This document shows positions 8,693 to 17,940 of a stretch of 64,000 bases of DNA, piece after piece (position 1 is the stretch's first letter; each line of letters starts with the position of its first letter). A model generated the notes under the pieces. The model was not told the DNA's origin and did no database searches. It was given only the letters and a program-made list of their open reading frames with translations. The translations under genes and the position numbers were made by a program. This DNA is from Pseudobutyrivibrio xylanivorans (lineage in GTDB: Bacteria; Bacillota; Clostridia; Lachnospirales; Lachnospiraceae): contig NZ_CP043030.1 in the NCBI RefSeq assembly GCF_008935055.1, positions 24,943 through 88,942 of the forward strand. The letters are read 5' to 3'.

Positions 8693-9538
8693 GTGATTCG
8701 AGGAATACAACAGTTTCAGCTTCGAACAGTGATAGGCAATCAAAAAAAGGCACAAGACACATTGGGTAGATTGAGAGCGTCTGGCTATCAGGGGATTGAA
8801 TTATGTTCATACATGATTCACCCCATGCCATTTATCATAAGAGCCTTGACTCGTCTGGCAGGGATGCCTATGGGAAAAAGTGGCAAGCTGAACTGGAAAG
8901 AATTGATAGATGAGTCCGGTCTTAAAGTTATTAGCTTACACTCTGACTTGGGTAGCGTATTGAAAAGAACAGAGGAAGTGGCAAAAGAGGCTCATCTTTA
9001 CGGAACAAAATATGTGGTTATTACAGGCATGCATCACTTTGATTATACCGATGAGAAGGCAGTTTATGACCTGGCAAATAATTTGAATGAAGCAGGAAAA
9101 TTGCTAAAGAACGAAGGACTAAGTCTTTTATATCACAACCACAATTGCGAGTTCAGAAGATTAAAAAGTGGAAAGATGGCCTATGAAGTTTTGATTGAAG
9201 AGACCAATCCGGAATATGTGAATTTTGAATTTGATTCATATTGGGCTGCTGATATTGGAGTGAATCCTGAATACTGGATGGGTAAACTTGGGCAGCGAAT
9301 GAAACTTTGGCATATCAATGATAGAGGCTCAAAACAGACGGGACCACTTTCATCAATCTTAAAAACTGATAGTTGTGAGCTTGGAAAGGGAAGTATGGAT
9401 TTACAAGGATTGCTTGAAATTGCAAAAAAGAATGAAGTAGAAGCGGTTGTTCTTGAAAGCCATAGAAATTGGGAACAGAAGTCACCAATAATTTCTGCTG
9501 AAATTAGTTCTCAGTTTCTAAAAGAGTATGTGAATTAA
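8693..9538 (+). CDS. sugar phosphate isomerase/epimerase (xylose isomerase-like TIM barrel)
   Basis: A 281-residue protein starting with GTG 19 bases after the symporter stop. Typical AP-endonuclease-2-like barrel features are present: LRTVIGNQKKAQDTLGRL, VISLHSDLG, LLYHNHNCEF, NFEFDSYWAADIG and LWHINDRG. Together they supply the Glu, Asp and His metal ligands of the fold. Related enzymes include IolE/IolI-like and 3-dehydro-sugar isomerases. In some gut bacteria such proteins take part in oxidative deglycosylation of plant glycosides, but no oxidoreductase partner is present here. The exact reaction cannot be read from the sequence. Confidence 0.8.
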   Translation: MIRGIQQFQLRTVIGNQKKAQDTLGRLRASGYQGIELCSYMIHPMPFIIRALTRLAGMPMGKSGKLNWKELIDESGLKVISLHSDLGSVLKRTEEVAKEAHLYGTKYVVITGMHHFDYTDEKAVYDLANNLNEAGKLLKNEGLSLLYHNHNCEFRRLKSGKMAYEVLIEETNPEYVNFEFDSYWAADIGVNPEYWMGKLGQRMKLWHINDRGSKQTGPLSSILKTDSCELGKGSMDLQGLLEIAKKNEVEAVVLESHRNWEQKSPIISAEISSQFLKEYVN

Positions 9539-9570
9539 AACACCCAATGAGCGAGAGGTAACAGGAATAG

Positions 9571-12234
9571 ATGAAAGCAATAAATTGTAAAACCGAGTAC
9601 CGGAATAACCCTATAGGAATAGATGCACAGGATTTATATGTTTCATGGCAGTGTCAGGAAGGTATTATGCAGAGCGCATACCAAATAGTTGTAAAAAAGG
9701 GTAGTGAGATAATACTTGATACTGGCAAGGTAGAATCCAAGAAAATGCATGCTATTATTGCACCAGAGCATAGGTCAAGAGATAACATGTCATGGACTAT
9801 CCGTTTATGGGATCAGGACGATTGCTCAGGTGAATGGGCAGATGGAGGCACCTTTGAATATGGCCTGCTTAACAGTGATGACTGGTATGCTAAATGGATT
9901 GAGCCAAGTGAGGAAATTGGGTATCAATTTGATATAGGTACTCCAGATTATATGAACTCTACGGCTTTAAAAGCATGGAACGAGAAAAAGCATAAAAAAA
10001 AGGAAGTGTTTCTTCCTCATAAGCCAGCATCAGTTTTTAGAAAAAAATTCTGCCTGGATTCAATGGAGAAAATAGAGACTGCAAGAGTATATGCCAGTGC
10101 TTGTGGACTCTATGAAATATATATAAATGGGCAAAAAATAACTGATTATGTGCTTACACCAGGAACAGCCAATTATAAATTCGAAATACCATATCAAACA
10201 TATGACATTTCAAACTATGTTAAGACTGGAGAAAATGAAATACATATTATCTTAGGTGATGGTTGGTATCGTAGTACATCAGGTGTAGATGGTGACAGAA
10301 ATTTATTTGGCGAAAAAACGGCAGTAATATGCCAGCTAGAGATTAACGGGAAAGCCATTGTGTCAACTGATAACACATGGCAAGCATCACAAAATGGCCC
10401 TCTTAGACAGAATGATATGCAACATGGCGAGGTATATGATGCCAGAATGGAGGACTTGTCAGATGATGAGATGGCTTGGCATGAAGTGAAGGAAGTACCT
10501 ATTGGGTATGAGCTTTTGAAAGCAATGGATACTGTGCCTATACTAAGAATGGAGAGGTTTGATGCAACAATCATTAAAACTCCAAAAGGAGATACAGTTC
10601 TTGATTTTGGTCAAAACCTAGCGGGACAGATTGAGCTTATAATTCCAAATGGAGCGGCAGGAGAAAAAATACGCCTGATTCATGGTGAGACATTAGACCA
10701 AAATGGAGAGTTTACACAGGAAAACTTTCAAGATAGAAAACGTCATAAAGAAGGTGGAACCTACCAGACTATTGATTATACAATGAAAGCTGGGTATAAC
10801 CATTATCATGCAAACTTTACCATCATGGGATTTCGTTATGTAAAAGTAGAGACAAATGCCGATTTATCAAAAGCAGTATTCTATGCCCATGCGGTGTATT
10901 CTCAGATGATGGATACTCTTTCATTGACTACATCAAATACAGCGCTAAATCAGTTGGTAAAAAATGCAATGTGGAGTCAGAAAGGAAACTTTTGTGATAT
11001 TCCAACAGACTGCCCAACAAGAGAACGTGCTGGTTGGACTGGCGATGCTGGTATATTTGCATATACAGGACTGCGTTTGATGGAATCAGTTCCTGTATTG
11101 AAAAAATGGTTAAGACAGTGTAGGTATACACAGCTTTCTGATGGAAGAGTAATGAACATTGCACCTCCTAACAATAAACCTGGATTTTTTGCCAAGCTAT
11201 TGGCTGGATCCGTTGCGTGGGGAGACGCTATTATAATTGTGCCTTGGGAAATATATCAATTGACCGGGGATAAGCGTGTTCTCAGTGAAAATTATAGCAT
11301 GATGTGCAACTGGTATTCATTTTTGAAGAAAGAGGCGCGTAAGAAAAAGCTTTTTAACAAGTCTCATTCGAAAAAGAATAGAAATTATGTAATCGAAAAG
11401 GGGATGAATTATGGCGAGTGGTGTGAGCCAGGCCGAAGCGCAGCTGAAAGCATGAAGGATGGTAACTATGATGTTGCTAATGCCTATTTTGCATATTCCG
11501 GAATGCTTATGTCAAAGATTGCCAAAATTTTAGATAGACCTGAAGCTGAAGTCAATGAGTTAATTCGCGTGTCTGAGAAAGCCAGACAAGGCTATATTGA
11601 AGTTTATACAGAAAATGGATTGATTACTACAGAACGCCAATGTCAATTAGTACGACCACTGGCTTTTGGGCTTTTACCCGAAGAGGCCGACAAGCTTGCG
11701 GCAAAACAGTTAGCTGTGATGGTAAAAAGAGAAAATGGAAAGCTAAATACAGGATTTCTAACCACACCTGAAATATGCAGGCAGCTGGCGAAAAGAGGAT
11801 ATATAAAAGAGGCATATCAATTGCTATTGAATCCACAAATGCCAGGATGGTTATATGAGGTAAATCAAGGTGCCACAACCCTTTGGGAAAACTGGGATGG
11901 AATTCAGCCGGGAAAGGAACCAAAAGCATCTCTTAATCACTATTCTTATGGAGCTGTTGTAGGCTGGATTATGGATGGTGTATGTGGAATACACTATTGT
12001 GATGGTGAGCTGATAATACAACCTGAAATATATATAGGTGATGATGCAAATGGACTTACTTCTGCAAAAGCAACGTATGATTCACCAGCAGGAAAAATAG
12101 AAATGGGATGGGATTATATTAACGAAAAAGTTCATATTCATCTATTTATTCCTGTAGGACTTGAAGCAAAATTAATCCTTCCAAATGGAACGCAGCAACG
12201 GGTTTTAGCCGGTGAGTATAACTATATGTGCTGA
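9571..12234 (+). CDS. glycoside hydrolase family 78 alpha-L-rhamnosidase
   Basis: An 887-residue cytoplasmic enzyme with the standard Bac_rhamnosid architecture: N-terminal beta domains (about 1-130), a carbohydrate-binding-like domain with YASACGLYEIYINGQKI (about 165-310), a linker beta domain (DFGQNLAGQIEL), then an (alpha/alpha)6 barrel. The catalytic segment is CDIPTDCPTRERAGWTGDA (about 475-494), with the conserved Asp/Glu of RERxGWxGDA. ATTLWENWDG supplies the second acidic residue. It closes the operon. Together with the GH1 enzyme it could take rutinosides or neohesperidosides apart: rhamnose first, glucose second. Confidence 0.93.
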   Translation: MKAINCKTEYRNNPIGIDAQDLYVSWQCQEGIMQSAYQIVVKKGSEIILDTGKVESKKMHAIIAPEHRSRDNMSWTIRLWDQDDCSGEWADGGTFEYGLLNSDDWYAKWIEPSEEIGYQFDIGTPDYMNSTALKAWNEKKHKKKEVFLPHKPASVFRKKFCLDSMEKIETARVYASACGLYEIYINGQKITDYVLTPGTANYKFEIPYQTYDISNYVKTGENEIHIILGDGWYRSTSGVDGDRNLFGEKTAVICQLEINGKAIVSTDNTWQASQNGPLRQNDMQHGEVYDARMEDLSDDEMAWHEVKEVPIGYELLKAMDTVPILRMERFDATIIKTPKGDTVLDFGQNLAGQIELIIPNGAAGEKIRLIHGETLDQNGEFTQENFQDRKRHKEGGTYQTIDYTMKAGYNHYHANFTIMGFRYVKVETNADLSKAVFYAHAVYSQMMDTLSLTTSNTALNQLVKNAMWSQKGNFCDIPTDCPTRERAGWTGDAGIFAYTGLRLMESVPVLKKWLRQCRYTQLSDGRVMNIAPPNNKPGFFAKLLAGSVAWGDAIIIVPWEIYQLTGDKRVLSENYSMMCNWYSFLKKEARKKKLFNKSHSKKNRNYVIEKGMNYGEWCEPGRSAAESMKDGNYDVANAYFAYSGMLMSKIAKILDRPEAEVNELIRVSEKARQGYIEVYTENGLITTERQCQLVRPLAFGLLPEEADKLAAKQLAVMVKRENGKLNTGFLTTPEICRQLAKRGYIKEAYQLLLNPQMPGWLYEVNQGATTLWENWDGIQPGKEPKASLNHYSYGAVVGWIMDGVCGIHYCDGELIIQPEIYIGDDANGLTSAKATYDSPAGKIEMGWDYINEKVHIHLFIPVGLEAKLILPNGTQQRVLAGEYNYMC

Positions 12235-12251
12235 AAAATATGAATTATCAG

Positions 12252-12278
12252 AGGACTCTCTTTTTGGGAGTCCTTTTT
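12252..12278 (+). terminator. rho-independent terminator of the glycoside operon
   Basis: AGGACTC (12252-12258) pairs with GAGTCCT (12268-12274), followed by a run of T residues, 15-20 bases after the GH78 stop codon. Confidence 0.85.
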
Positions 12279-12319
12279 TAGAATATAGATTAGCCCTGGA
12301 ATAGGGGTGTATTATTTTA

Positions 12320-12377
12320 CCATTGTCTAGCAGCTTCGCAGGTCTGCCCCCCTCCACAGACCAGGTGCTTCGCTTAC
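12320..12377. repeat. dispersed hairpin repeat, copy A
   Basis: A 58-bp GC-richer stretch with a GGTCTG/CAGACC stem inside flanking AGCAGCTTCGC and GCTTCGCTTAC. A second, diverged copy is at 47885-47939. The rest of the 12.2-12.5 kb gap holds only the operon terminator and C-rich sequence. Not an insertion sequence by itself: no coding capacity. Confidence 0.5.
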
Positions 12378-12678
12378 TCAGTCTTTCCTTCCCCCGTATC
12401 CCCTTTCCTCAGGAACTAGGAATGAAGTTATTATCTGGGCTTTGGCACTTAAAGGATATGACTTGTTACGGCTAAAAATAAATATATGGCAGTACTTTGA
12501 CAGCAAACTTTTTTGTCTTTCATAGAGTTCTGCCTACTGTGCGTTTGGTAGTGTCAAATTCACTACCCATTTTTAGTTCTAAAACCTTGATTTATCGGGA
12601 GTTCAAAATAAAAAGAGCATTGACCTCCCTTTTTGGTATAATGTCAACGACCAAATCAACATCTCCGAAAAGGACTCA

Positions 12679-14130
12679 ATGCTCATGAACATTATACTTT
12701 ATTTACTTGAAATCATCCACCAACTCTATCAACAGAATTGCTGGCTTATTAACTTCATCTGCAGATATATACCGCTCAAACAGTGGGCTTTCGATGACTC
12801 ACATTCTCCCAAATATCAAAAGTTCAAAGTGGATGAACTTCCTAAGATTGTCTATTATCATCAGGACTGGGACTGGAAGGACCTTAACAACTACTATACT
12901 CAGCGCTATGGCAAACCCGTTAAACCAATCAAAAGACGTTCAGAATGCGATATCCCGGAGGAATGTTCTTGTCCATCATGTCATGCACCACAGCCATATC
13001 TCTACAAGAACAATGGTAAAGCTGGACAGCTCATGTGTAAGATCTGCCAGACTACTTTTACGCCTGAGGACAATCGCTTTGATAAACAGTTATCTTTAAA
13101 ATGTCCTCACTGCCAGCATACTCTTGTACGTATAAAAGACCGTAAGCACTTCGCCATCCATAAGTGTGTTAATCCCAAATGTCCTTACTATCTCAGCAAC
13201 CTTAAAAAAGTCGATAAAGAGGATCTATCCGAAGAGAATGGCAAGTATAAATACAAGCTTCACTACATCTATCGCGAATTCTCGATAGATTTTTTTAAGA
13301 TGGATCTGAACTCTCTTCCAAAGAATGCATCCTCACTTAAATTCAGCAAGCACAACGCCCACATCATGTCCCTGTGCCTTACGTTCCATGTCAATCTCGG
13401 ACTGTCTTTGAGAAAAACAAGACAGGCATTATCTGATTTGTATGGGATATCTATATCTCATCAGCAGGTTGCTAACTACTGTAAGACAGCTGCCATCTGT
13501 ATAAAACCTTTTGTTGACAATTACCCTTATGAGAAAGGCAATGTCTTTGCTGCGGATGAAACGTACATAAAGGTGCGCGGCATCAAAGGTTATGTCTGGC
13601 TTATTCTGAATGCTGCTACCAGAGCCATCATCGGTTATCAGGTATCTGACAACCGTGGCGTAGGTCCATGCATCCTTGCAATGAGAATGGCATTCAAAGG
13701 TATGTCTGAGCTTCCCAAAAATTTCAAGTTTATCGCTGATGGGTATAGTGCGTATCCGCTTGCAGCCCAACAGTTCTTTAGGCAGTTCGGTGACAGATTC
13801 AAGTTTGAGATCACACAGGTCATCGGTCTCCAGAACAACGATGAAGTGTCCAAAGAATACCGCCCTTTTAAACAGATGATTGAGCGTCTTAACCGCACCT
13901 ATAAGGCATCTTATCGAATCACTAATGGGTTTGATAACTACGATGGCGCTAACTATGATCTGACTTTGTGGGTTGCCTACTATAACTTCCTGAGGCCTCA
14001 TAAGTTCAATGACTTCAAACCACCAGTAGTTGATGACATACTATCCAAAGCTGAGAACATGCCTGCCAAGTGGCAGCTCATGATTTACTTTGGTCAGCAA
14101 AAAATCATGGAACTTCAGGCAGCCAGCTGA
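12679..14130 (+). CDS. DDE transposase with N-terminal zinc ribbons (IS copy 1)
   Basis: A 483-residue protein. Residues about 90-180 hold three C-x2-C pairs (CPSC, CKIC, CPHC and CVNPKCPY), which form zinc ribbons. Then comes a helical DNA-binding stretch, SLRKTRQALSDLYGISISHQ, and a DDE catalytic domain starting at FAADETYIKVRG. The second Asp is in FIADGYSAY, and the Glu is near QMIERLNRTYKASYR. The catalytic domain resembles the IS6/IS240 type. Identical at protein level to the copy at 44907, which indicates recent transposition and a probably active enzyme. The ATG at 12679 could be replaced by the one at 12685. Confidence 0.9.
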   Translation: MLMNIILYLLEIIHQLYQQNCWLINFICRYIPLKQWAFDDSHSPKYQKFKVDELPKIVYYHQDWDWKDLNNYYTQRYGKPVKPIKRRSECDIPEECSCPSCHAPQPYLYKNNGKAGQLMCKICQTTFTPEDNRFDKQLSLKCPHCQHTLVRIKDRKHFAIHKCVNPKCPYYLSNLKKVDKEDLSEENGKYKYKLHYIYREFSIDFFKMDLNSLPKNASSLKFSKHNAHIMSLCLTFHVNLGLSLRKTRQALSDLYGISISHQQVANYCKTAAICIKPFVDNYPYEKGNVFAADETYIKVRGIKGYVWLILNAATRAIIGYQVSDNRGVGPCILAMRMAFKGMSELPKNFKFIADGYSAYPLAAQQFFRQFGDRFKFEITQVIGLQNNDEVSKEYRPFKQMIERLNRTYKASYRITNGFDNYDGANYDLTLWVAYYNFLRPHKFNDFKPPVVDDILSKAENMPAKWQLMIYFGQQKIMELQAAS

Positions 14131-14186
14131 TTGTTCTTAGATTCTGAGCCTGAGGTAATAACCCAGCCACCGCTTCAGCGGCTTGC

Positions 14187-14305
14187 CCTTGATGGCACAA
14201 AAAATAACTGCTACACTGCTGAAATCGACGGAGAAAATCTAATTGTTCTTGAGTTCTTCGCCGTCGGTGATTAACCTACAGCAGTTATTTTTTGTGCTGT
14301 CAAGG
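14187..14305 (+). other. long structured hairpin at the 3' end of IS copy 1
   Basis: A 26-base left arm (14187-14212, beginning CCTTGATGGCAC) pairs with a 26-base right arm (14280-14305, ending GTGCTGTCAAGG) with two mismatches. An inner CGACGG/CCGTCG stem lies in the 67-base loop. It sits 57 bases after the transposase stop and is carried unchanged in copy 2. It could terminate or insulate transcription, or encode a structured RNA. Confidence 0.6.
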
Positions 14306-14404
14306 GTGGCGTCAGGTTACCACAACCTACATATCTACATTTTCAAGGTTCAATCTGAGCCTATTTTTTTGACCCAGTTTTTTCATAGATCATTTGACAC
14401 TATC

Positions 14405-15471
14405 GTGCGTTTTTGCAGTTGTACTAGATAAATGTTTTAACTGGTTTCAAAGTCAAGTACCAATTTTTGACAGTTTGGAACTTGTAAAACGAAAAAGTGG
14501 AACTTTTTTCAGCCAGATGAAAAAAAATTAATAAAAATCGGAACGCTAAAAACATATATATGTTAATAAAAAATGGAACTTTGTGAAGACAGGTGCAGTA
14601 AAATCAGGGCCTGGAGTGTTCGATAATATTTACGCTTTATATACAAACATAATATTAATTGTCTGTGAATAAAATCGCCTTATTAGCCAAATCGAATCTT
14701 CTTTGAACAATAAAATAGACTGCAACAAACTAAGCGTGTTTCAATAGGCACGCAAAATAGACTAGATATAGTACCTAGCCCAAAATAGTGGAAGTAGCGA
14801 AGTGCTCTCGGGAATGCGATATACTTGGCAACATTCCATTTAACGTCTTAAAATGGTTGATTTTATTGGTAGTACTTAGAAAAGCTCATTCATCTATCAG
14901 TCAAATTAATAGGGGTGCCGTTATTTACAGCCATTGCGGTACTTGTTAGTTTTCTTGGGGCATGAATTAGTAAGAAAATACTTAGAACAGGAGATGAAAT
15001 CTCAAGCCGTATTGTTCGGATTAAATATTATTGGGTATTGTTAATCGTACTTATAGTTGTACCAATTCTTTTTTATTCTTTAATAGTTTATCTATCTGAT
15101 TATTTTTTTCTTATGATAGCTTGGGGGATGCATTAGGTGTAGCTATCTTGGTTTTGGCAATGGGGTTTTCAATTTTTTTATGATTACCCCATATATTCAG
15201 ACAATCATTGTCCTCATTCTAAGAAAGATAATTCACAAATAGTTTAAAATAATTGATTATAAAACTAAGTGCAAGAATAATTTTTTAATTATCTATAGAA
15301 ACATCAATTTGTAGAAAAAAAGATAAAAAATAGGGATATATTTGTAATTTATTTACATTGTATAAAAATTAATTATATATAAAATATTTGACAAGCAATT
15401 AGGAATTGCCCAAACGAATTAATTTAAATATATTTAGCGCGTTAATTATATACTAGTTTATTTGAGGACAA
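14405..15471. other. long non-coding stretch with a decayed membrane-protein fragment
   Basis: About 1.1 kb without an intact gene. From about 14908 to 15135 the plus strand reads GVPLFTAIAVLVSFLGA, a TGA, then ISKKILRTGDEISSRIVR and hydrophobic sequence up to another stop. This looks like a decayed polytopic membrane protein I cannot name. Near the right end there is a palindrome GCAATTAGGAATTGC (about 15392-15406) directly after TTGACA, a possible operator-promoter for the nitrilase gene. Confidence 0.4.
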
Positions 15472-15507
15472 AGAGGTTTTCACAAATGTGAGAACCTCTT
15501 TTTGTTT
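15472..15507 (+). terminator. terminator hairpin in the 5' leader of the nitrilase gene
   Basis: AGAGGTTTTCACA (15472-15484) pairs with TGTGAGAACCTCT (15487-15499, one G-U), followed by TTTTTGTTT. It ends only about 10 bases before the AAAGGAG of the next gene, so it is either the end of an upstream transcript or an attenuator. Confidence 0.75.
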
Positions 15508-15524
15508 CTAAAAGGAGAATGCCT

Positions 15525-17510
15525 ATGAAAAAGAATATATTTAAGTCATTTGTGGCAACCGTTACAGGTGTTTCGCTTTTTTTACCTTGTCAAACAGTTT
15601 TTGCTGCGCCTATTAAGCAGGAGCCGGTTGTTAGTGTAGTTAACTTTGACCCAGTATATGGAAATAAAGAGCTTAATAAGCAGAAGATGAAAGAAATAAT
15701 TGAAAATGCATATTCAAGCAATACAGATATCATTGTATTTCCAGAGATGGCATTAACAGGTTATGCGTCTAGTGAGGATAGCATGCCAGCATCACTTGCT
15801 GAAACTAAAGATGGTGAAAGTGCTAAGTATTTTTATTCTCTTGCTTCAAAATATGATATGTACATAGTTTATGGAGCACCTGAAGTTGTTGAAGGTGATC
15901 CCGCTCACGCCTACGATTCTGCATTTGTAGTATCTCCTGATGGTTTCGTTGATTCATATCAAAAGCAGATAATTACAGATGAGAAGGGATGGTGTATTCC
16001 TGGAAATCACCCAGTGACTTTTTCAACACCATTTGGAAAAGTTGGTCTTAGTTTAGGAGACGATACTTTTGATTTAATTACACAGGATAGAATGTATTCA
16101 AAAGATGGTTGCTTTATGATAGCAAGTCCTACTGCATTGGAGGCTGAAAAATATACAGATAACTATAAGTATGAGGGATTTGTAAGTAACCCATATTCAG
16201 ATAGATATATATACTTGGGGTGGGATGATTTAAATAGAAACCGTGTTTTAAATGCTAGTTACCTTTCAGGTTTATATATTGCTACAGCTAATTTGATTGG
16301 TAAGGAAGGCGCTAAAGACGAATTATTATTTGCAGGTGGTTCTAATATCACAGGTGAAAATGATCCTGATATAAGCTCTGAAGTATGGTCTATCTGGAAA
16401 ACAACAATTGAACAGGGTGCTGATTACGTAGACTATATTATGCATACATACGCAGGCAGCTTTGACGGTAATGAAACTTTAAATACCTCTGCTATTAATC
16501 CAGAGTTTGCAAGTCATGGTCTTGTTGATATGGACATTTATCAGCCTAATTTATATACTAAATGGTTTAAAGATATAGCTGAAAAGAAGGTTAAGGCACG
16601 CAAAGCAAGAAAGAAAAATGGTCCTGTTGTTGCTGTAGTAAATATGAGTCCAGCGTATGCTAACTGTGACGCTAATTTAAAGACTATGCTCGACTATATG
16701 AAAGAGGCAGCTTCACAGAAGGTAAACATTCTTGTATTCCCAGAAATGTCACTTGGTGATTATGTATCAACTTCAGATCCAGAATCAATTGGCTGGAAGA
16801 CAGTTATTGATACTGCTCAGACAATAGATGGTACTTATGCAAAGACTATTGCTGCAAAAGCAAAAGAATATGGTATGTATGTAATCTATGGAACACCTGA
16901 AGTTAATGCTAACGATCCAATGCATCCATTCAACTCTGCCTTTGTAGCTACTCCAAAAGGCAATACAATGTCATATCAGAAGGTACAGCCAGTTGAAGGA
17001 GATTGGGCAACTAAAGGTATTGAACCATTAATTATAGATACTCCATGGGGCGGTCTTGGTATTGCAATTTGTATGGATGTATACGCATATCCAGAAATGG
17101 CTCAGTACTATGCAGCTGCAGGATGTACAATGTACGCAAACCCTACTGCATCAGGTGGTTATGCAGGAAGTAACTTTATTTACAACACCACATTATCTAC
17201 TATCACAGCAAGAGATGGTCTAGCAGTATTAAGTTCTGACCTTGTAAACACTAGTGGTTATGAGGATAGTAGCTTATATCCTGGTAAATCTACAATTATT
17301 GATCAGAATGGTGTTAGTCCTGTTTATTTATCAGGCGAGTCAATGTTGGAAGAAAAGATGTATGTAGCAAAATTAGATTTAACAGATAATGTTAACTCTA
17401 CAGATAAGTATTTTAACTCAGCTATGATATCAGAATGTATGAGTAAATTGAGTTCTGGAGAAACTATTTATGATGGAAATGGCAGAGTATATGTTGGCAT
17501 TGTAGAATAG
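15525..17510 (+). CDS. secreted tandem carbon-nitrogen hydrolase (nitrilase superfamily), first domain catalytically degenerate
   Basis: A 661-residue protein (ATG at 15525, eight bases after AAAGGAG; the ATG at 15519 is too close). It has a signal peptide, KKNIFKSFVATVTG followed by a hydrophobic stretch and cleavage near VFA-APIKQ. Two nitrilase domains follow. Domain 1 (about 35-340) keeps Glu in FPEMALTGY and Lys in SYQKQ, but where the catalytic Cys belongs it reads GLSLGDD, with Gly. Domain 2 (about 365-660) has the complete triad: FPEMSLGDY, SYQKVQP and GIAICMDVYAYPE (Cys516). Families with this fold cleave C-N bonds of amides, N-carbamoyl compounds or nitriles. Substrate unknown. Export is unusual for the family. 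Confidence 0.88.
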   Translation: MKKNIFKSFVATVTGVSLFLPCQTVFAAPIKQEPVVSVVNFDPVYGNKELNKQKMKEIIENAYSSNTDIIVFPEMALTGYASSEDSMPASLAETKDGESAKYFYSLASKYDMYIVYGAPEVVEGDPAHAYDSAFVVSPDGFVDSYQKQIITDEKGWCIPGNHPVTFSTPFGKVGLSLGDDTFDLITQDRMYSKDGCFMIASPTALEAEKYTDNYKYEGFVSNPYSDRYIYLGWDDLNRNRVLNASYLSGLYIATANLIGKEGAKDELLFAGGSNITGENDPDISSEVWSIWKTTIEQGADYVDYIMHTYAGSFDGNETLNTSAINPEFASHGLVDMDIYQPNLYTKWFKDIAEKKVKARKARKKNGPVVAVVNMSPAYANCDANLKTMLDYMKEAASQKVNILVFPEMSLGDYVSTSDPESIGWKTVIDTAQTIDGTYAKTIAAKAKEYGMYVIYGTPEVNANDPMHPFNSAFVATPKGNTMSYQKVQPVEGDWATKGIEPLIIDTPWGGLGIAICMDVYAYPEMAQYYAAAGCTMYANPTASGGYAGSNFIYNTTLSTITARDGLAVLSSDLVNTSGYEDSSLYPGKSTIIDQNGVSPVYLSGESMLEEKMYVAKLDLTDNVNSTDKYFNSAMISECMSKLSSGETIYDGNGRVYVGIVE

Positions 17511-17542
17511 TCTTTAGAACAGGATAATCATATTTCAAAAAT

Positions 17543-17592
17543 AACCAACGAACTGAAGAATAGCTTATATCCTTCAATTCGTTGGTTTTTAA
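17543..17592 (+). terminator. rho-independent terminator of the nitrilase gene
   Basis: AACCAACGAA plus GAAG pair with CTTC plus TTCGTTGGTT around a loop of about 12 bases, followed by TTTTTAA. It lies 30 bases after the stop. Confidence 0.85.
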
Positions 17593-17940
17593 TTTTATGG
17601 GTTTTAAACTAAAACCGTAATGTTAGTATAGCCTTTAATTTGTGCAATGGTACAGCTGGCGAACTTAACTAGATTAATCTTAGTTTTTTAGTTTCTAGCA
17701 TTGAAATCTTTGAAGTGGTGTTTATTGTCTTAATAAATTTATAGATTTACGAGTAGTGACAGAGTTAACGCAACTTTGTTTATTTTATTAATTGATAAAG
17801 TTATGTCAAAACCCACAATATGGAGTGGCGTGTCCATGTGCGATCACAACATATAGCTAAGCTATCGGAAAAATAGAAATATCTATCGGTTAAATATTAA
17901 TTTTTCCGAGAAGTGCAAGCAAACGCGAAAATATATACAA

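Larger units (their letters stand above)
12547..14404 (+). mobile_element. 1858-bp insertion sequence with 8-bp target duplication, copy 1 (IS6-like)
   Basis: The ends are G(G/A)TAGTGTCAAAT and its inverted partner ATTTGACACTATC (13 bp, one mismatch). The insertion is flanked by the direct repeat GTGCGTTT (12539-12546 and 14405-14412), an 8-bp target duplication. One transposase gene fills most of it. An identical-looking copy lies at 44775-46632 with a different target duplication. The 8-bp duplication and the DDE domain resemble the IS6/IS240 group, but the element is longer than classical IS6 because of its N-terminal zinc-ribbon region. Confidence 0.92.

Noticed and set aside
13429..14001. 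Long minus-strand frames inside both IS copies
   Set aside because: They are antisense shadows of the transposase gene, repeated identically in both copies, without ribosome binding sites.
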